Notes under the pieces: generated by a model
The model's database searches: none
The model's input: only the letters and a program-made list of their open reading frames with translations
What the model was told of the DNA's origin: nothing
DNA from: Sphingomonas sp. IC-56
GTDB lineage: Bacteria; Pseudomonadota; Alphaproteobacteria; Sphingomonadales; Sphingomonadaceae
Assembly (NCBI RefSeq): GCF_021043375.1
Contig: NZ_JAJNDV010000012.1
Span: forward strand, 20,430 to 84,429
Length of the DNA: 64,000 nucleotides
Reading direction: 5' to 3'
Shown here: piece by piece, positions 1 through 9,844 of the stretch
Numbering within the stretch: position 1 is the stretch's first letter
Layout: every line of letters begins with the position of its first letter
Program-made: the position numbers and the translations under genes

Positions 1-90
1 CGCTGGATCGCGGAAGGCTTTCCCGAAGCCCAGCGAGTGGAAGCGCTGGCCGATGCGGCCGTGGCTCAAGCGTTGCGCGAAACCAGGTAA
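1..90 (+). CDS. C-terminal end of an unidentified protein (partial)
   Basis: Frame 1 is open from the first base and ends at TAA 88-90, giving 29 residues that finish ALADAAVAQALRETR. The composition is alanine-rich and helical, typical of a real high-GC coding end. The gene converges on the GGDEF/EAL gene and overlaps its 3' end by 25 bp. The rest lies upstream of the window, so the function cannot be assigned. Confidence 0.5.
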   Translation, partial: RWIAEGFPEAQRVEALADAAVAQALRETR

Positions 91-1784
91 TCGTACGCGT
101 CTTCCTGCATCAAGGGCCGGGCATAGAAAAAGCCTTGGCCATAAGTGCAGCCGAGCGCGGCAAGCGTTTGCGACAGCTCGATGCTTTCGACGCCCTCCGC
201 CGTGGTCTGCATGCCCAGTGCCTGTGCCAGGCCCAGGACAGCACGCACGATCGCAATCTTGTCGCGGTCGGCCAGCATGCCGGTCACGAAGCTGCGATCG
301 ATCTTGAGCAAGTCGATCGGCAGCTTCTGGAGATAGGCGAGGTTGGAATAGCCCGTGCCGAAATCGTCCATGGCCAGCGTGGTACCCAGCCCCTTCAAGG
401 CGAGCATCGTCTGGCTGATCCGTTCCGGATCGCTCACAATCGCACTTTCGGTCAGCTCAAGCGTGAAGCTGCTGCCGGCGACGCCGTGCCGTTCGAGCAG
501 GGACTGGACCAGGTCTGGCACGTTGTCGCGCTGCAACTGGATGGCGGACAGGTTGACCGCGAGCTTCACGCCGCAGTCACCACCAGACTGCGCATTCCAC
601 GCGGCCAGTGTCTTGGCGGCTTCGTCCATCGCCCAGCGGCCCAGCGGGATGATCAGCCCCGATTCTTCGGCCACGGGAATGAACACGTCGGGAGACAGCT
701 TGACGCCGCTGTCCGTGGTCCAGCGCGCCAGCGCCTCGAACGATACGATCCGACCCGACGCGAAATCCAGGATGGGCTGATAGCTCAGCGTCATCTCGCC
801 ATTCTCGATCGCGCGGCGCAGGTCGGTTTCAATGCCGAACTGTTCGCGTGCGATGTCGAACGCGCGCGTCTGGTAAAACTCGACGCGGCCGCTCTTCTTG
901 GCACGCTTCACCGCGAACTGCGCGTGGCGGATCAGATCCTCGGTGTCTCCGCTCACTTCAGCGCCAAGCGCGATGCCGATGGAGCAGTCCACACGAATCT
1001 CGAAGTCGGACAGGCGGAATGGTGTCACCAACGCGGACTGGATGCGACGCGCCACCTGGGCTGCGTCGGCATAGCCATCTTCCACCGCCAGCAGGACGCC
1101 GAACTCGTCGCCCCCCATGCGGGCTAGGATGTCATGCCCGCGCAGTGCGCCCTTCAGGCGCCGGGCTACCGAAATCAGCAGTTCGTCGCCGGCGATCCCG
1201 CCAAGACAGGCATTTACGCGGCTGAAACGATCGAGATTGACCACCAGCACCGCAAAGCGCGCCGCCGTATCGGGCTCCACGCGCGCTTCCAGAACATCGC
1301 CAAAGCCGGAACGATTGGCCAGGCCCGTCAGGCTGTCGATCGCCATCTCGCGCCGCAGGCTGTGCTCGGTGCGCAACTCGCCGGTCTGATCCACCAGAGT
1401 GATCAGACAGAAGCGGCTGCTGCAGTCGCCAAGCTCGCGTGCGAACATGACCAGGAATCGGCGGCGATCCACCTGCTCGCCGATCTGCCACGCGAATTCC
1501 ATCTCAGTCTTCTCGGACTCGAGGAAATCGCGGATCGTGGGTCCGAGCAGCCGGAACAAAGGCGAATCTGATGCAGTCGTTCCGAGCCCGGCAAGTCGGA
1601 AGGGCTTGTTGATCGCGGTGAAATGCAGATCATCGTTCAGCACCTGCACGACGGCCGCAGGCACGGGCAGCAGTTCCAACAATGCCGCTGCCTGCGGAAC
1701 ACGCCGGGCGCGACTCTGCTCCCCCTGGGTCCCCAGGTCTTCGGCCGGCAACTCGGCCAATCGCGATACGCCCACTCTCATCAA
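66..1784 (-). CDS. GGDEF-EAL bifunctional c-di-GMP signalling protein
   Basis: This 572-residue cytoplasmic protein should make and/or degrade cyclic di-GMP. Residues about 35-140 look like a PAS-type sensor with no membrane segment. The GGDEF domain follows, with an intact MGGDEFGVLL signature (GGDEF at 224-228) and an RGHD sequence at 215-218, five residues upstream, which fits the product-inhibition I-site. The EAL domain starts near 335 and keeps SFEALARW (350-352), ELTES, DDFGTGYSNL and TAEGVES, so phosphodiesterase activity is expected. Both domains keep their key residues, so the net activity cannot be predicted. It is a single gene transcribed toward the window start and follows parC by about 60 bp. 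Confidence 0.93.
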   Translation of the reverse strand: MMRVGVSRLAELPAEDLGTQGEQSRARRVPQAAALLELLPVPAAVVQVLNDDLHFTAINKPFRLAGLGTTASDSPLFRLLGPTIRDFLESEKTEMEFAWQIGEQVDRRRFLVMFARELGDCSSRFCLITLVDQTGELRTEHSLRREMAIDSLTGLANRSGFGDVLEARVEPDTAARFAVLVVNLDRFSRVNACLGGIAGDELLISVARRLKGALRGHDILARMGGDEFGVLLAVEDGYADAAQVARRIQSALVTPFRLSDFEIRVDCSIGIALGAEVSGDTEDLIRHAQFAVKRAKKSGRVEFYQTRAFDIAREQFGIETDLRRAIENGEMTLSYQPILDFASGRIVSFEALARWTTDSGVKLSPDVFIPVAEESGLIIPLGRWAMDEAAKTLAAWNAQSGGDCGVKLAVNLSAIQLQRDNVPDLVQSLLERHGVAGSSFTLELTESAIVSDPERISQTMLALKGLGTTLAMDDFGTGYSNLAYLQKLPIDLLKIDRSFVTGMLADRDKIAIVRAVLGLAQALGMQTTAEGVESIELSQTLAALGCTYGQGFFYARPLMQEDAYDYLVSRNA

Positions 1785-1844
1785 GGAAAGCAGCTAGGGC
1801 GGATTGGTTAAATCGCCCTGAACCGCACGGGATTTAGCGTGCCG

Positions 1845-4097
1845 TCAGAACCGATTGTCGCGAGGAAAACCGGTTGGCGGCATCCGTCCCGCTGCGCCGC
1901 GTGCGGCACGCCAGGGGGACACGTCCGCCTCGCTACGCACCCGCCCCTGCTCGCCACCCATGCGCCAGCGCAGCCCGTCCGCCATCTTGAAGGTGATGAC
2001 GTCGGAAAGCCCGCCGTCGCGGTAACGCTGTAGCTGCACGCCCTGCCCCCGGGCCAACTCCGCCACTTCGGCAAGCGGGAAAACCACCAGCTTGCGATTG
2101 TCGCCGATGGCCGCGACGGCATCGTCGTCGCTGCCGATCTGCCGGACGATCTTGAGCTGCGCCCCCGCGCGGGGTGTCATCACCTGCTTGCCCTTGCGCG
2201 TCTCGGCGATCACGTCTTCGGCCTTGACGATGAAGCCGCGCCCGTCGCTTGCCGCAACCAGCAGGCGGGCGCCCGAACTCGCCGGCAACAGGTTCACGAT
2301 CGTGCGCTCCCCCTCCAGGTCGATCATCAACCGCACCGGCTCGCCAAAGCCGCGCCCGCCCGGCAGCTTGTCGCCGGACAAGGTGTAGAACCGCCCATTA
2401 TCGGCAGCGAGCAGCAGCTTGTCGGTCGTCTGCGCATGAAAGGCAAACAGCGGGCCATCGCCTTCCTTGAACTTGGCCGTGTCCGCTGATGCCAGCTCGA
2501 CATGCCCCTTCATCGCGCGGATCCAGCCGCGCTGCGAGAGGATGACCGTAATCGGTTCGCGTTCGATCATCGCTTCGAGCGGGATCTCGCGAGTCGGGCC
2601 CGCCTCCTTGATGTCCGTGCGCCGCTTGCCGAGTGGCGTCTCCAGCCCGTAGCGCGCGATCATGCGGGCGAGATCGCGCTTCATGCGGGTGCGCTGGCGC
2701 CCTTCGGAAGAGAGCAGCAGTTGCAGCTCCGCCTGCTCCTTCTCAAGCGCACCCTGCTCGCGGCGAAGCTCCATCTCCTCCAGTCGGCGCAGGCTGCGCA
2801 GGCGCATGTTGAGGATCGCCTCGGCCTGCCGATCGGTGAGTTCGAACTCGGCCATCATGATCGGCTTGGGCTCGTCCTCGGTGCGAATGATCTCGATCAC
2901 GCGATCGAGGTTGAGGAACGCAATGATATAGCCGCCAACCAGTTCCAGCCGGTCGGCGATCTTGCTCAAGCGGTGCTCGGAACGTCGGCGCAGCACCACG
3001 AACTGGTGCTCAAGCCAGCCGCCGATCGCCTCCTGCAGGCTCATCACGCGGGGCGTGCGGTTCTTGTCGAGCACGTTGAGGTTGAGCGGCACCCGGACTT
3101 CGAGGTCGCTCAGCCGATACAGGCTGTTGATCAGATCCTCGGCGCTGACCGTGCGGCTGCGCGGCTCCAGCACGACCCGAATGTCCTCGGCCGATTCGTC
3201 GCGAACATCGCCCAGGATCGGCAGTTTCTTGTCGTTGATGAGCGCGGCGATGCCCTCGATCAGCTTACCCTTCTGCACGCCATAAGGAATTTCGGTGACC
3301 ACCAGGTGCCACCCGCCCCCCTTCTCCGCGATGCGCTCGATCTTGGCCCGCACCCGGAAGCTGCCGCGGCCGGTTGCATAGGCCTCGGCGATCACCGCCG
3401 CGCTGTCCGCGACGATGCCCCCGGTCGGGAAGTCCGGTCCCTGGACATAGTCGAGCACGTTGGCCGACGGATTGTCGATCAGAGCCACTGCGGCGTTCAT
3501 GATCTCGGCGGCGTTGTGCGGCGGGATGCTGGTCGCCATGCCCACCGCGATCCCCGCCGCGCCATTGGCCAGCAGGTTGGGGAACATGCCCGGGAACAGT
3601 TCGGGCTCTTCCTCCTCGCCATTATAGGTGGGACGGAAATCGACTGCGTTCTCATCCAGCCCGTCCATCAGATCGATGGCGACCTGGGTCAGCCGAGCCT
3701 CGGTATAGCGATACGCCGCGGCGTTATCGCCATCGATGTTGCCGAAATTGCCCTGTCCGTCGACCAGCGGGTAGCGCAGCGCAAAGGTCTGCGCGAGGCG
3801 TACCATCGCGTCGTACACCGACGCATCGCCATGCGGGTGGTACTTGCCGATAACGTCGCCAACGACCCGGGCGCACTTTTTGTACCCGCTTGCCGGATCC
3901 AGCCGCAGCAGCCGCATGGCCCAGAGCAGGCGCCGATGGACCGGCTTCAGCCCATCGCGGACATCGGGCAGCGACCGCGCGGTGATCGTCGAAAGCGCAT
4001 ATACCAGGTACCGCTCGGAAAGCGCGCTATCGAACGGAACGTCCGACGCGCCAGAGGCGTCGCCGGTTGCATCGGAATTGTCGGTGTCGAGCGTCAT
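1845..4097 (-). CDS. parC: DNA topoisomerase IV subunit A
   Basis: ParC cleaves and reseals DNA in the topoisomerase IV heterotetramer and decatenates daughter chromosomes. At 750 residues it has the usual alphaproteobacterial length. The catalytic tyrosine is in [11 protein letters not shown] (Tyr131), and the breakage-reunion domain is followed by the beta-pinwheel C-terminal domain. ParC rather than GyrA is chosen because of the short C-terminal domain and the absence of a clear GyrA box. The quinolone region reads [10 protein letters not shown], so the position matching the resistance-determining serine of E. coli is alanine. The ATG at 4097 follows 214 bp of non-coding DNA shared with divergent purC. 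Confidence 0.92.
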   Translation of the reverse strand: MTLDTDNSDATGDASGASDVPFDSALSERYLVYALSTITARSLPDVRDGLKPVHRRLLWAMRLLRLDPASGYKKCARVVGDVIGKYHPHGDASVYDAMVRLAQTFALRYPLVDGQGNFGNIDGDNAAAYRYTEARLTQVAIDLMDGLDENAVDFRPTYNGEEEEPELFPGMFPNLLANGAAGIAVGMATSIPPHNAAEIMNAAVALIDNPSANVLDYVQGPDFPTGGIVADSAAVIAEAYATGRGSFRVRAKIERIAEKGGGWHLVVTEIPYGVQKGKLIEGIAALINDKKLPILGDVRDESAEDIRVVLEPRSRTVSAEDLINSLYRLSDLEVRVPLNLNVLDKNRTPRVMSLQEAIGGWLEHQFVVLRRRSEHRLSKIADRLELVGGYIIAFLNLDRVIEIIRTEDEPKPIMMAEFELTDRQAEAILNMRLRSLRRLEEMELRREQGALEKEQAELQLLLSSEGRQRTRMKRDLARMIARYGLETPLGKRRTDIKEAGPTREIPLEAMIEREPITVILSQRGWIRAMKGHVELASADTAKFKEGDGPLFAFHAQTTDKLLLAADNGRFYTLSGDKLPGGRGFGEPVRLMIDLEGERTIVNLLPASSGARLLVAASDGRGFIVKAEDVIAETRKGKQVMTPRAGAQLKIVRQIGSDDDAVAAIGDNRKLVVFPLAEVAELARGQGVQLQRYRDGGLSDVITFKMADGLRWRMGGEQGRVRSEADVSPWRAARGAAGRMPPTGFPRDNRF

Positions 4098-4311
4098 GGA
4101 ATGGGGGGTCTAGCAGGGAGAACATGTAGAGGCCAATGCCCCCTTGTCACCTCCCGCCGACCGCCCGGGACAGGGATTGGCGAACACCCGCCCAAGCGTG
4201 ATTGCACCTGCGAGACCGTTCCAGTATAGCCCCCGGACTTCCAAGCCCCGGCAGGCGCGCGGCGATCCCGTGCCGCCGCCGGGGCGCTGCTTTTCAGGGG
4301 TAAAGGCCGAT

Positions 4312-5091
4312 ATGGCACGCCGCCGGCAAATCTATGAGGGCAAGGCCAAGATCCTGTACGAGGGTCCTGAGCCGGGCACGCTGATCCAGTATTTCAAGGA
4401 CGACGCGACTGCCTTCAACGCCCAGAAAAAGGGCACCATCAACGGCAAGGGCGTGCTCAACAACCGCATCAGCGAGCATGTCTTCACGCTGCTGGGCGGG
4501 ATCGGCATTCCCACGCACTTTATCCGCCGTCTCAACATGCGCGAGCAACTCATTCGCCAAGTTGAGATCGTGCCGATCGAGGTGGTCGTGCGCAACGTGG
4601 TCGCCGGCTCGCTGTCCAAGCGCCTCGGGATCGAGGAAGGCACCCCGCTGCCGCGCACTATCGTTGAATATTACTTCAAGGACGATGCGCTTGGCGACCC
4701 GATGGTCACCGACGAGCACATCCTCGCGTTCGGCTGGGCAACCCAGGAAGAGCTGCACGACATGGCCGACATGGCCATCCGCGTGAACGACTTCCTGTCC
4801 GGCCTGTTCGCCGGCATCGGCATTCGCCTGGTCGACTTCAAGCTCGAGTTCGGGCGGATCTGGGACAATGATTACGGCCGCATCATCCTGGCCGACGAGA
4901 TCAGCCCCGATGGCTGCCGCCTGTGGGACATCCAGTCGGGCGAAAAGCTCGACAAGGACCGCTTCCGCCGCGACCTGGGCGGCGAAGTCGAAGCCTATCA
5001 GGAAGTCGCCCGCCGCCTCGGCCTGTTCCCAGAGGGCCCCGATTCGGCGGTGCTCGACCTCGAAAGCCATCGCAAGCTTCGCGGCAAGTAA
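4312..5091 (+). CDS. purC: Phosphoribosylaminoimidazole-succinocarboxamide synthase
   Basis: This SAICAR synthetase joins CAIR and aspartate, using ATP, in de novo purine synthesis. It is 259 residues long, the normal size. It starts [13 protein letters not shown], a typical PurC opening, so the ATG at 4312 is chosen over upstream in-frame codons. KLEFGRIWD and the substrate-binding region [14 protein letters not shown] are present. It is the first gene of a purC-purS-purQ run; purS follows after 63 bp. The 214-bp gap to divergent parC must hold both promoters. Confidence 0.96.
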   Translation: MARRRQIYEGKAKILYEGPEPGTLIQYFKDDATAFNAQKKGTINGKGVLNNRISEHVFTLLGGIGIPTHFIRRLNMREQLIRQVEIVPIEVVVRNVVAGSLSKRLGIEEGTPLPRTIVEYYFKDDALGDPMVTDEHILAFGWATQEELHDMADMAIRVNDFLSGLFAGIGIRLVDFKLEFGRIWDNDYGRIILADEISPDGCRLWDIQSGEKLDKDRFRRDLGGEVEAYQEVARRLGLFPEGPDSAVLDLESHRKLRGK

Positions 5092-5154
5092 TCCCGCGGT
5101 CCGGTCTCGCATAAGGGTTGCGAGACCGGAGCCGCAGCGCCATAGGGCTCGGCC

Positions 5155-5385
5155 ATGAAGCTCCGCATCATCGTTTCGCTCAAGAACGGCGTGCTCGACC
5201 CGCAGGGAAAAGCCATCCAGCACGCGCTTTCCGGCCTCGGCTTTGACGGCGTGGATGATGTCCGCGCCGGCAAGATTTTCGAGCTCGATGTGGCGGATAG
5301 CACTACCGACCAGGCGATCGATGAGATGTGCCGCAAGCTGCTCGCCAACACGGTGATCGAGAATTACCGGGTGGAGCGGCTGTGA
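5155..5385 (+). CDS. purS: Phosphoribosylformylglycinamidine synthase subunit PurS
   Basis: PurS is the small 76-residue subunit of the multi-part FGAM synthase (PurS-PurQ-PurL). It bridges the glutaminase PurQ and the synthetase PurL. The sequence ([20 protein letters not shown], then [12 protein letters not shown]) is a clear family match. Its stop overlaps the purQ start by 4 bp (GTGA), indicating translational coupling. PurL is not in the window, so it must be encoded elsewhere. Confidence 0.95.
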   Translation: MKLRIIVSLKNGVLDPQGKAIQHALSGLGFDGVDDVRAGKIFELDVADSTTDQAIDEMCRKLLANTVIENYRVERL

Positions 5386-6047
5386 AGTCCGCGGTCATCG
5401 TCTTTCCGGGCTCCAATTGCGATCGCGACATCGCGACTGCGCTGGAGGAAGTGACCGGAACCAAGCCACAGATGGTGTGGCACGGTGACACCGACCTTCC
5501 TTCGGACGTCGACCTGATCGCCGTTCCCGGCGGCTTTTCCTATGGCGACTATCTCCGCTGCGGTGCCATCGCCGCACGCTCGCCGGTGGTGCGCTCCGTG
5601 ATCGGTGCCGCCGAAAAGGGCGTGCCGGTGATCGGCGTGTGCAATGGCTTCCAGATCCTGACCGAAACCGGGTTGCTGCCCGGTGCGCTGATGCGCAATT
5701 CCGGCCTCGACTTTGTCTGCCGCGACGTCGCGCTCACCGTCGACAACAACCAGTCGATCTTCACGGCGGGTTATCAAGCCGGCGAGTCGATCACGGTCCC
5801 GGTCGCGCACCATGACGGCAACTATTTTGCCGACGGCGACACGCTCGACCGCCTCGAAGGCGAAGGCCGAGTCGCGTTTCGCTATGGCGAGAACGTCAAC
5901 GGCTCGGCGCGCAACATCGCCGGCCTGCTCAACAAGGCGGGCAATGTGCTCGGCATGATGCCGCACCCGGAGCGGCGCATCGAAGCCGCACATGGCGGCA
6001 CCGATGGCCGCCGCCTGTTCGAGGGTCTGCTGCACGCCGTCGCCTGA
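5382..6047 (+). CDS. purQ: Phosphoribosylformylglycinamidine synthase subunit PurQ (glutaminase)
   Basis: PurQ is a class I glutamine amidotransferase that supplies ammonia to PurL. The start is the GTG at 5382, overlapping the purS TGA by 4 bp; this gives 221 residues beginning [16 protein letters not shown]. The nucleophile cysteine is in [10 protein letters not shown], and the His/Glu pair is in MMPHPER near the C-terminus. A longer open frame upstream exists but would lie inside purS and is not used. The next gene, the queuosine transporter, is convergent. Confidence 0.95.
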   Translation: MKSAVIVFPGSNCDRDIATALEEVTGTKPQMVWHGDTDLPSDVDLIAVPGGFSYGDYLRCGAIAARSPVVRSVIGAAEKGVPVIGVCNGFQILTETGLLPGALMRNSGLDFVCRDVALTVDNNQSIFTAGYQAGESITVPVAHHDGNYFADGDTLDRLEGEGRVAFRYGENVNGSARNIAGLLNKAGNVLGMMPHPERRIEAAHGGTDGRRLFEGLLHAVA

Positions 6048-6089
6048 TCTGGCGTGCTCCTCCGCTCAGGCGGATGACCGCGCCAGTGC

Positions 6090-6836
6090 TTAAACACGCG
6101 CCGCAAAGGGCGTGAAGTCGGTTCCGCGGTCATATACGTCCACGCCCTCCCGCCGCTTCAGGAAGCCGACCACCAGGTACGTCACGGGCGTGAGGATCAC
6201 TTCCCAGCCCACCTTGAGCGCCCATTGGGTGAACAGCACCGTCAGCACCAGATCGGTCGTCCACCCCGCCGCCCCCAGGAACGCTAGCGGGTAGAAGATC
6301 AGGCTGTCGATCCCCTGCCCTGCAACCGTGGAGCCGATGGTGCGCGCCCAGAGCATGCGCCCCTGCGTCAACAGCTTCATGCGCGCGAGCACGTAGGAAT
6401 TGACGAACTCCCCGGCCCAGAAGGCGCAAACCGACGCGAGCACGATGCGTGGCACCTGACCGAAGATCGCCTGGTACGCCGCCTGGTTCTGCCAGTCGGG
6501 CGCGGGCGGGAGTGCGACCACCACCCAAGACATCAGCGCCATGAACAGCACGGCCGCGGTTCCCGCCCAGATCACGCGGCGGGCCCGGGCATAGCCATAT
6601 ACCTCGGTCAGCACGTCGCCGATGACGTAGGACACCGGGAAAAACAGGATGCCCGCGCCGAACGGCCAATAGCCAAGCCCCGGCAGCCAGATCTGCGCGA
6701 CCTTGCCCGCTCCCAGCACGTTGGACAGCAGCAGGATGGCGACAAACGCCGCCATCACGACGTCGTAATACCGGAATTGGCCGCCCGCCAGGTCGCGCGC
6801 GGCGACCGGTGCTGGCCGTGCTGCCTGCTGGGTCAT
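6090..6836 (-). CDS. yhhQ: Queuosine precursor transporter, YhhQ family
   Basis: This 248-residue inner-membrane protein has about six hydrophobic segments. Family members import preQ0/preQ1 for the queuosine modification of tRNA. Family hallmarks include FFPVSYVIGDVLTEVYGYA and GQGIDSLIFYPLAFLG, the conserved acidic and glycine positions of the YhhQ/QPTR family. It is monocistronic and converges on purQ. tRNA-Arg lies just behind its 5' end on the other strand. Family assignment is secure; the exact substrate is inferred from the family. Confidence 0.88.
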   Translation of the reverse strand: MTQQAARPAPVAARDLAGGQFRYYDVVMAAFVAILLLSNVLGAGKVAQIWLPGLGYWPFGAGILFFPVSYVIGDVLTEVYGYARARRVIWAGTAAVLFMALMSWVVVALPPAPDWQNQAAYQAIFGQVPRIVLASVCAFWAGEFVNSYVLARMKLLTQGRMLWARTIGSTVAGQGIDSLIFYPLAFLGAAGWTTDLVLTVLFTQWALKVGWEVILTPVTYLVVGFLKRREGVDVYDRGTDFTPFAARV

Positions 6837-6894
6837 CCAGCGGGTATGATACTGGTTCCGCTCCAGTGCAATCCGCGCTAGTGCAGCGCCGCAC

Positions 6895-6971
6895 GCGCCC
6901 GTAGCTCAGTTGGATAGAGCACGAGCCTTCTAAGCTTGGGGCCGCTGGTTCGAATCCAGCCGGGCGCGCCA
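6895..6971 (+). tRNA. tRNA-Arg (anticodon UCU)
   Basis: A complete 77-nt cloverleaf can be drawn. The acceptor GCGCCCG (6895-6901) pairs with CGGGCGC (6961-6967), followed by discriminator G and an encoded CCA (6969-6971). The D stem is GCTC/GAGC. The anticodon stem is CGAGC/GCTTG with loop CTTCTAA, giving anticodon TCT. The T arm is GCTGG-TTCGAAT-CCAGC. It reads AGA (and possibly AGG) codons, which are rare in this GC-rich genome. Confidence 0.97.
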
Positions 6972-7104
6972 ATCACCCCTGCGCGACAGCGTTCGCACGA
7001 ACCGGCTTACATCAGGGACATGATCATCGCTAATCGAGCGCGGAGGGCAGGTCGTAGCAGTTCAGGAATCGCAGGAGACGATTGACGTCGTTCCAACGAA
7101 AACA

Positions 7105-7140
7105 GCCGGGGTGTTCGCCCCGGCCGTTTCAGATCAAGCT
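7105..7140 (-). terminator. Rho-independent terminator for the ParA/SPOR operon
   Basis: GCCGGGG (7115-7121) and CCCCGGC (7128-7134) form a 7-bp stem with a 6-nt loop. On the minus strand the stem is followed by TGTTTTCG. It sits 15-40 bp beyond the stop of the SPOR-domain gene, as expected for its transcription end. Confidence 0.7.
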
Positions 7141-7153
7141 TGGGCGTAGAAGC

Positions 7154-8518
7154 TCAGCGCGAAGCCACCTGCATCCGGCCTTTGACCCAAGCCGCGACCT
7201 GGTCGCCGGCCTGTGCCCGCACGAAGCAGATGCCGCCCTTTGCTTTCACCTGACCGCATAGGGCTGCCGCGTCCTGGCGGGCGAAGCCGCCGACCGACAG
7301 GCGGTAGAAATTGCCCGCGCGGGTCGACACGTTCATGCCCTGCGGCGTCACACCGGTCAGCGCCGGCACCCGCCGCGCATAGCGCGCCCAGCCATCGCGG
7401 GCGACGGCAGCGTTTTCATACGCGCCGAGCTGGACGTAGTAATTGCCCGGCTGGCGCGTGGTCCGCGCCTCCGCCGGCTTCTGCGCGGTAGCCTTGGCCA
7501 CGCGCACCGGCTTGGCCGCACGCGCGGGTTCCGCACGGATGGCAGCGGCACGCACCGGTGCGGCGGCAACCGGCTGCACCATTTCGGCGCGTGCACCGAA
7601 TACCACTTGCGGCCCGGTGCCGGCGACCTGCACCGGCTCGGGTGCGGCTTCGACGGGTGCCTCGACCGGCGTGGCCTGCGCTACCACGGCAGGCGCATCG
7701 GCCGGCACGCCTGGCATGAACTGATCCACCGACGACGGCGCCGGTGCGGCGGCCGCTACGGCGATCCCGGGCTGCTGCGACAGTGCCAGCGCTACCGGCT
7801 GGCCGGCGTCCTGCACCGGGCGTACGTTGAGCAGCGAGGCGACCTGATCATAGGCATTGGTCGGGCGCGCGAACTGCATCCATTCGCCGATCCGCGTCTG
7901 CAGCTGGTCGGGCGACATGTCCATCGACGCAATCTCGGCGGCTTCCTTCCACCGCCCGGTCAGCGCCATGGCAAGCGCCAGGTTCTGGCGGGTCTTGGCG
8001 GTCGCACTTGCGTCGCGTGCCGCCGGCATCAGGATGTCGACCGCGGTCACCGGGTCGCCGGCCAGCGCAAAGGCCAGCCCCCGGTCGCTGGCTGGAATAC
8101 GCTCGGCATTGGCCTGAAGCATCGACCGCGCGCCGGCCCAGTCGCCTTGGGCGATCTTGGCCAGCGAGAGGTTCAGTGCCACCGCGCCATCCTGCGGGTT
8201 GAGCGTCAGCGCATCGCTTAGCGCCTGCGCCGCCGACGCGAACCGCCCGGCGAGCAGGTAGGACTGGCCCAGCAGCGCGCGATACGCGGCGTTGGTGGGA
8301 TCGTTCGCCACTGCCAGTTCGGCATGCTGCACGGCCGCGTCGCCCTGGCGCTTGGCCAGTGCCTTGCGCGCCGCCTTGGCTTCGCTCGCCGCCTTCTTGG
8401 CGCTGGGCGCATCGGCGGCGAAGGCCGAAATGGTCAGCCCCTGCGAAGCCAGGCCGGCAACGGCAATGCCGCCCAGTGCCAGCGCGGAAAATCCGAACTT
8501 GATCGTGCGGGTGTTCAT
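7154..8518 (-). CDS. TPR-repeat protein with C-terminal SPOR domain
   Basis: This 454-residue protein is predicted to be exported. The N-terminus MNTRTIKFGFSALALGGIAV leads to an AFAADA cleavage-like site. Residues about 40-230 are tetratricopeptide-like (NAAYRALLGQSYLLAGRFAS, then NPQDGAVALNLSLAKIAQG). A long Ala/Pro-rich linker follows, and about 75 C-terminal residues form a SPOR domain (NYYVQLGAYENAAVARDGW to SVGGFARQDAAALCG). SPOR domains bind septal peptidoglycan lacking stem peptides, so a cell-envelope or division role is likely. The ATG at 8518 is preferred over an upstream in-frame start that would lack a signal peptide. It is the third gene of an operon with a ParA ATPase, with 11-bp spacing. 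Confidence 0.82.
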   Translation of the reverse strand: MNTRTIKFGFSALALGGIAVAGLASQGLTISAFAADAPSAKKAASEAKAARKALAKRQGDAAVQHAELAVANDPTNAAYRALLGQSYLLAGRFASAAQALSDALTLNPQDGAVALNLSLAKIAQGDWAGARSMLQANAERIPASDRGLAFALAGDPVTAVDILMPAARDASATAKTRQNLALAMALTGRWKEAAEIASMDMSPDQLQTRIGEWMQFARPTNAYDQVASLLNVRPVQDAGQPVALALSQQPGIAVAAAAPAPSSVDQFMPGVPADAPAVVAQATPVEAPVEAAPEPVQVAGTGPQVVFGARAEMVQPVAAAPVRAAAIRAEPARAAKPVRVAKATAQKPAEARTTRQPGNYYVQLGAYENAAVARDGWARYARRVPALTGVTPQGMNVSTRAGNFYRLSVGGFARQDAAALCGQVKAKGGICFVRAQAGDQVAAWVKGRMQVASR

Positions 8519-8529
8519 GGTCCTGTCCT

Positions 8530-9120
8530 TCACCCCTTGACCTTGGCGGAGCCGACCTGGCGCGCGAGCGCCTCGACTTCGGTCAGGGTTTCGAGAAATT
8601 GATCGAGCGCCTGGCACACCAGCTGCTGTGCCGATCGGCGCGTCACCACCGACGCCAGGCGCAGCCGCAAATGGCGGTCCTGGTCGAGGCGCAGCGTGAA
8701 TGCCGCCTTGGTCTTTCGCGCGGAGACTTCGCGCGCGACCTGCGCAACCGCGTCGCTCGGCAACGCTGCCACCGGCTCCGGCTTCGGCTTCGGCTCTGCC
8801 ACGGGCTCGGGCGCAGCCTGTGCGAGCACTTCGACGACCGGCGCTTCTGCCTCTGCTTCTGCTCCCACCTGTGCCTGCGCGAACCGCTTGCCCAGCACGT
8901 CGCGCTGACGCAGCACGACTGGCTTGGGGGCCGCTACCGGCGCGGCGTCGGTTACTGGGTACAGGGTCTCGTCGCCCATGTCGTTCCAGCCCAGATCGTC
9001 CTGCGCTGTCGCCGGGTTCAATCCGACAAAGCCTTGCGGCCGCATCGCGGGGCGGGCCTGCCCCTTGCGGGCAAGCAGGTTGGAGGACAGCGAGGCCATC
9101 GGCTTGGGGTTGCTGATCAT
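8530..9120 (-). CDS. Conserved hypothetical protein, possible ribbon-helix-helix DNA-binding partner of ParA
   Basis: This 196-residue protein is not recognised with certainty. The first 130 residues are low-complexity (Ala/Pro/Glu rich, with alternating PKPKPEP) and probably disordered. The last 60 residues are ordered: TKAAFTLRLDQDRHLRLRLA followed by a helical stretch, resembling a ribbon-helix-helix fold that could bind DNA. It lies 10 bp downstream of a ParA-type ATPase and 11 bp upstream of a SPOR-domain protein. The position suggests a ParB- or adaptor-like partner, which is an inference from order and fold impression only. Confidence 0.6.
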   Translation of the reverse strand: MISNPKPMASLSSNLLARKGQARPAMRPQGFVGLNPATAQDDLGWNDMGDETLYPVTDAAPVAAPKPVVLRQRDVLGKRFAQAQVGAEAEAEAPVVEVLAQAAPEPVAEPKPKPEPVAALPSDAVAQVAREVSARKTKAAFTLRLDQDRHLRLRLASVVTRRSAQQLVCQALDQFLETLTEVEALARQVGSAKVKG

Positions 9121-9130
9121 CGCTGCGCCC

Positions 9131-9844
9131 TCAGCTCACGACGCGGCGGCCAAAGCCGCTCGCCGGGCGGACGGCACCGAACTGCGCCACTGCCGTGGGC
9201 GGAGTGAATACAGTGCGGCGGAAGTTCTTTTCCAGCCGGTCGCAGATATAGGTCCACAGCGCCGTAACTTCGGCGGCGGACTTGCCGCGCGGATCGGTTT
9301 CCATGACGGTGCGGCCATCGATCATCGACGCGGCGAAATCGGTGCGGTGATGCAGGGTGATCGGTGCCACCGTGCCATGCTGCGACAGCGCCACCGCCGC
9401 TTCGGAGGTGATGCGCGCCTTGGCAGTCGCGGCGTTCACGACGAAGATCAGCGGCTTGCCCGCGCGCTCGCACAGGTCGACCGTCGCGCCCACGGCGCGC
9501 AGGTCGTGCGGGCTTGGACGCGTTGGGATCACGATCAGTTCGGCCACCTGGATCACGCTCTGGATCGCCATGGTGATGGCCGGCGGCGTGTCGATCACGG
9601 CCAGCTTGAAACCCTGCTGGCGCAGCACCTCCAGATCGGCGGCGAGCCGCCCGACCGTGGTCTGCGCAAAGGCAGGCAGATCGCTGTCGCGTTCGTTCCA
9701 CCAGTCGGACAGCGATCCTTGCGGATCGATGTCGATCAGGACCACGGGTCCGTGACCAGCCAGCTGTGCCTGCACCGCCAGGTGCCCGCTCAACGTGGTC
9801 TTGCCGGACCCGCCTTTCTGCGATGCCATCGCCAGAACGCGCAT
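9131..9844 (-). CDS. ParA/MinD-family partitioning ATPase (orphan)
   Basis: This 237-residue deviant-Walker ATPase starts MRVLAMASQKGGSGKTTLSG, with the ParA KGGSGKTT P-loop and signature lysine. Walker A' (LIDIDPQGSLSDWW) and the switch region AVIDTPPA follow. Members position DNA, divisome or other cargo through ATP-dependent dimerisation. No ParB gene or parS site is visible, and no replication gene is adjacent, so this is not the main chromosomal parAB. It heads an operon with a putative DNA-binding protein and a SPOR-domain protein. The gap 9845-10054 is a divergent promoter region. Confidence 0.88.
   Translation of the reverse strand: MRVLAMASQKGGSGKTTLSGHLAVQAQLAGHGPVVLIDIDPQGSLSDWWNERDSDLPAFAQTTVGRLAADLEVLRQQGFKLAVIDTPPAITMAIQSVIQVAELIVIPTRPSPHDLRAVGATVDLCERAGKPLIFVVNAATAKARITSEAAVALSQHGTVAPITLHHRTDFAASMIDGRTVMETDPRGKSAAEVTALWTYICDRLEKNFRRTVFTPPTAVAQFGAVRPASGFGRRVVS

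Noticed and set aside
2502..4229. Long plus-strand frame opposite parC
   Set aside because: It is the antisense shadow of parC, as shown by the recognisable topoisomerase sequence on the other strand.
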